Shown: in pieces, positions 60,399 through 64,000 of the stretch
Numbering within the stretch: the first letter of the stretch is position 1
How the letters are laid out: each line of letters starts with the position of its first letter
Assembly: GCF_026745355.1 (NCBI RefSeq)
Contig: NC_079202.1
Span: forward strand, 5,601,158 to 5,665,157
Length of the DNA: 64,000 nucleotides
Source: Beta vulgaris subsp. vulgaris
Taxonomy: Eukaryota > Streptophyta > Magnoliopsida > Caryophyllales > Amaranthaceae
Direction: 5' to 3'
Program-made: the position numbers and the translations under genes
Notes under the pieces: model-generated
Databases searched by the model: none
Seen by the model: only the letters and a program-made list of their open reading frames with translations
What the model was told of the DNA's origin: nothing

Positions 60399-60814
60399 CT
60401 TTTTTCTCTGAATATTTCAAAAACATAATCAATATAAGAGCCATCCAAGAAAATCATTAGACAGAATAATAGAATGGTGCTTGCAATCATCTGCAGAAAA
60501 TAAAAGGTTCAAAATTAGTTATCTAAGAAAATCAACTAGTTATGAGATTCTTAGAGATATAATTTTTTAGGAAAAAAATAGAATAGTTGATAATTATGGG
60601 AAGAAAAGAAGAAAGAAACATTGAAACTTGTTGTATAAGACATGCGCTCCTGAGATTTTTTTTTTTTTTTTTGAAAGGAGCGCTTCTAAAATTTCAATCG
60701 TGTTTAATTTGAGCTTTTATAGTTCTCCCTGGAGAACATAAAACAAAGTGTTTCCTCTCACATTTTTTTCCACATTTTATTTTTGCAAATTTTATCTTTA
60801 CACATTTTATATTT

Positions 60815-61861
60815 GGGAAAATTCCTCAGGTACCCCTGAGGTTTGGCGTAATTCCAAAATTACCCCCCCACATTTGGGGAATTCCTCAGATACCCCTGAG
60901 GTTTGTGTTTGGGCTCAAGATACCCTTACTATGGACGAAACCCTAACGCCATCTAGTTTTCCTTCTCTCTCTCCCTAATTTTCTCTCTCCTCCCATTTCG
61001 CCACCTACTGCCAAACCCCTCTCCCTCACTCCGGCACCGGCGACCCTACCCCTTCCCTTCCCCATTCCCGATTCTCTTACCCTCGATGTTGGCGCCGACC
61101 ATAATAGCAAAACGGCAGCCTAGGGTGGTGCCTAGGGTGGTTTCGAGCGCAGACCTATTTCTCATGCAATTTGAGATCCTCATTTTGGTCAACCAGCTAT
61201 GGAAGCTTTTACTCGGGGGGATGCTCTTGGCCCAGTGAATATCGCTTATTCTGGTGTTTATCAGTGGTGGTATACGGTTAAGGGGTTTGGGGGCTGGCGT
61301 ATCTGGGTGGGGAAGGGGAGGGGTCGACTCACAATGGGAGACACAAAAGGGTTGTCATTTCCGATAGGGAGAAAGGGGAGAGGGGGTGGTGTCGGGGTGG
61401 GTGGGGTGGGGGAATCGAGAATGGGGAAAGGGAGGGCTAGGGTGGGGTGTCAAGGGTGGGGGAATCGAGAATGGGGAAAGGGAGTGATAGGGTGGGATGT
61501 CAAGGGTGGGGGAAAGGGAGGGCTAGGGTGGGGTGTCAAGGGTGGGGGAAAGGGAGAGGGTGGGGTCGTTTGGGGGGGGGGGAGTGCTGCTGTTCTGGCC
61601 GGCGAAGGGAAGAGGGTAGGGTCGCCGACGCCGGAGTGGGTGGTGGTCGCTGGCTGTTGGCCATCGGATGGGGGAGGGGGTTGACAGTGGGTGGGGGAAT
61701 GAGAGGAGAGAGATGGAAAACCTAAGGGCGTTAGGGTTTCGTCCATAGTAAGGGTATTTTGAGCCCAAACTCAAACCTCAGGGGTATCTGAGGAATTCCC
61801 CAAATGTAGGGGGTAATTTGGAAATTATGCCAAACCTCATGGGTACTTGAGGAATTTTTCC
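60815..61861. mobile_element. Mutator-like element with long TIRs (Pack-MULE-like)
   Basis: TIRs of about 170 bp: the left GGGAAAATTCCTCAGGTACC is mirrored at the right end, and both include ATGGACGAAACCCTAACGCC. A perfect 9-bp duplication TTTATATTT lies at 60806-60814 and 61862-61870. The interior is unusually GC-rich, with a CAACCAGCTATGGAAGCTTT segment that could be captured sequence, and G-rich tandem units. No transposase. Confidence 0.88.
61384..61575 (+). repeat. G-rich tandem repeat inside the Mutator-like element
   Basis: Four or so copies of a unit built from GGGTGTCAAGGGTGGGGGAA, some with ATCGAGAATGG, followed by a run of ten G. Glycine-rich and proline-rich frames on both strands arise from it. 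The G tracts could form quadruplexes. Confidence 0.8.
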
Positions 61862-61870
61862 TTTATATTT

Positions 61871-63106
61871 TGATCATTTGAGCAAATTACGTGACAACCA
61901 TACAAAAGAATGTACTTGGAAGCAATAGTTTTAGGTACTCTTGAAAATACTTAAGAATATGCAATATTTGACACTCCGTCTTTCTCATCAAAAAACTTGA
62001 TCGAGACTCAAGAGTAAAAGGTATTCGGAAATGCAAAATATGCACATGAAAGTGCTCTACACTTGTCGAGAAGTATTTAATAGAGATTATTCATGTAGAC
62101 TTTTCATAGATATATTTTAGAATATAGGACATTATTAATCTCATTTTCCTCTCATCTTCTCATAATATTTCCAATATTGGATCATTTTGCCAACATTTGG
62201 AGACCTTCTCAAAATATCATAATGTTGTTTTGCTTGCCATAGAGGCGCATTTAATCTAGTTTCCATCTATGATACGTGGAAAAGAAGAGGTAATAACTAT
62301 ATGAATCATTTTTGAGAGTATTCCCAAAAGTTGAGTTAAGGCATCAAAACTCAAAAGATGTGTTTACTTTTCAAAAAGTGGAAATTTTAAGATTATTTTC
62401 TAACATGAATAATTCCAATATTCACTGACTTTTTCAAGATGATTCTAATTTTGGATTATTTAGGAATAATCCCAACTTTAGAGCAACCTTTTAAAATAAG
62501 ACTCAAGAAGATCCAAAATGGATTAACATAGGGAGGAAAAAAATAACTTGGAATATTATAAGAAGGTATCTCCGATAGTTAATATCATTTCTAAATGCTC
62601 CAAGATTGGGGTTTTTTTTAAGATAAGTGATTTTTTTGAATAAACATGTGTAAATTTCAATAAAATGAAACTAATAATAAGCAATAGTACTATAAGCAAT
62701 AGTACTATGATAAATAAGCTAACCATATAAGCCAAGTCGAGCTAAACTTAATATGGTTTGGCTTGGGTTTGATTACCGAGTCCGAACTCCAACCTGAACT
62801 AACCTCAAATTTAAAACAATGTTCAAGATTTGTTTGATGAAAATAATCCAAGTTTCTAACTCGATTAGTTTAAACATGTGCTAATAACAAGCATTATTAG
62901 ATTTAATTGTTGTTATTAATCGACTTTATATTAATGTTCTACTTGATCAGTTGTGTTGAAAATTCCTTTACATTGTCATTTAATTAATCATTTAGGCCTT
63001 GGTGTAGCAGTTATAGAATAATCTTGTAAATAAATTTACATAATAACCTTGCGAGCTTTCTGGCCCAACACCATTGAGTTTGACTTATTTTATATTCAAA
63101 CTACTT
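61871..63106. other. Intergenic stretch
   Basis: AT-rich. No exon, RNA gene or bounded element recognised; GAGCTAAACTTAATATGG near 62732 may be old hAT-MITE debris. Confidence 0.35.
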
Positions 63107-63361
63107 TCTCCATTCCTTATCAATGTTTCTACTTTAAGTCTTGGCATTATTTAAAATTACATAAAATCTTCTATATTTTCCCCTACATGTAAGAAAAAAA
63201 TAATCATATGGGTTCTTATTCGATTCTTAATTCCTAGTGAGTACTTTATAATATTCAAATTTTTATATTTTTATACTAATATGTAATTACATATATTAAT
63301 AGTCGTCAAATATGTACACTGACAATTGTACAAGTCAAAACATCTTATGGAACGAAGGGAC
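63107..63361. mobile_element. Degenerate Stowaway-like MITE
   Basis: Left CTTTCTCCATTCCTTATCAA and right (reversed) GTCCCTTCGTTCCATAAGAT fit weakly as inverted ends. Low confidence. Confidence 0.35.
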
Positions 63362-64000
63362 TTAATGTTAAGCTTAAGCTCCACCCCCTAAGAATCGAAC
63401 CTAACAACTAAGGGGGGAGATAGAAGCGTGAAAGAGATGGTTATTATGTTCGTACATATTAGGATGAAAGTGAACACAATTAAGATGAAGATTTTGTAAT
63501 TTGCAATGAACATTGAGTTTATTCAAATCAACATGGTAGTCTAAAAGAACAGTTAGTACAATCAAATAAATATCAATTTCAAATACAAAACTGTAGTAGA
63601 ATGAAAATTTCGATGAACTTAAGAGAACATCAAATCTGTGTCCCATTATTAAAAATAGAAAATGTTCTCTTTTTTAATTGCTGGAACACAACGCTTTTTA
63701 TAGGATGAACATAATACTATTTAATGGATAAATATAGCCTTGTTTTGAATAACTTGAAAGAACATATGAATTGGATTCGATTGTCGAAAATTTAAGGTTA
63801 TCTTCTAACATGACTCAATGTTCATTTTATTGAGTCGATTGTTTATTTGCGTGCAAGTGTGGTAAATATACATGTGCACGTCTTTTTCTTATTATTCAAC
63901 AACGTTTTAACTAATGAGCATGGTGCTCACTGATCATTGTACTAGCTACCGTGTGCACCATCTATGTGTTGAGATCGACACCCCAACAAATGCTCGATCT
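63362..64000. other. Intergenic stretch to window end
   Basis: No gene recognised. A minus-strand frame at 63401-63646 lacks any domain or codon bias. Confidence 0.35.

Noticed and set aside
61199..61725. Gly-rich 161-aa and 92-aa proteins
   Set aside because: They arise from the G-rich tandem repeat of the Mutator-like element; no domain or codon bias.

Overview
This is nuclear DNA from a flowering plant, most likely a eudicot. It has spliced genes with GT-AG introns, an AT-rich background, and dense nested plant transposons (Helitrons, CACTA, hAT, Mutator-like, Stowaway MITEs, a SINE, copia and LARD/TRIM retroelements). Abundant CAGTT-rich MITEs and ULP1-bearing elements hint at Caryophyllales/Amaranthaceae, but that is inference only.

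Only one gene looks intact: a two-exon WAV3-family RING/VWA E3 ubiquitin ligase on the + strand at 9440-11854, encoding 746 aa. Its 174-nt intron falls just before the RING domain, so exon 2 read alone as an ORF loses the first two zinc ligands.

Left end (about 51-7322): a probable Mutator-like element with degenerate terminal inverted repeats. It encloses a minus-strand, about 11-exon ULP1-type cysteine protease gene that I could reconstruct exon by exon. Splice sites and the His/Asp/Cys residues survive, but there are five in-frame stops and two frameshifts. Five of its introns (the 5'-UTR intron included) carry a degenerate array built around GGTACC that is absent from the exons.

Middle (13.5-36 kb): Helitrons, two pairs of them abutting head to tail; an 86-bp-arm hairpin; a long-TIR element and a CACTA element both built from palindromes; hAT MITEs; a 4983-bp hAT element with a perfect 8-bp target duplication that carries a histone H4-like fragment; a tRNA-derived SINE with a perfect 13-bp duplication; and a CACTA nested in a Helitron.

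36-46 kb: an LTR retroelement without recognisable gag-pol (LARD type). A microsatellite block has expanded in its 5' LTR, a CACTA (itself holding a MITE) sits in its interior, and a 5S-rRNA-bearing Cassandra-like element sits in its 3' LTR. 47-50 kb: a deleted Ty1/copia element with both LTRs. 52-57 kb: microsatellites, Stowaway MITEs and a Helitron. 56.9-60.4 kb: an array of very small LTR elements (72-bp LTRs) flanked by one 5-bp duplication and split by a 2478-bp solo LTR. 60.8-61.9 kb: a Mutator-like element with long TIRs and a perfect 9-bp duplication.

No genes act together in a pathway here. The window is one regulatory E3-ligase gene in a transposon-dominated neighbourhood.
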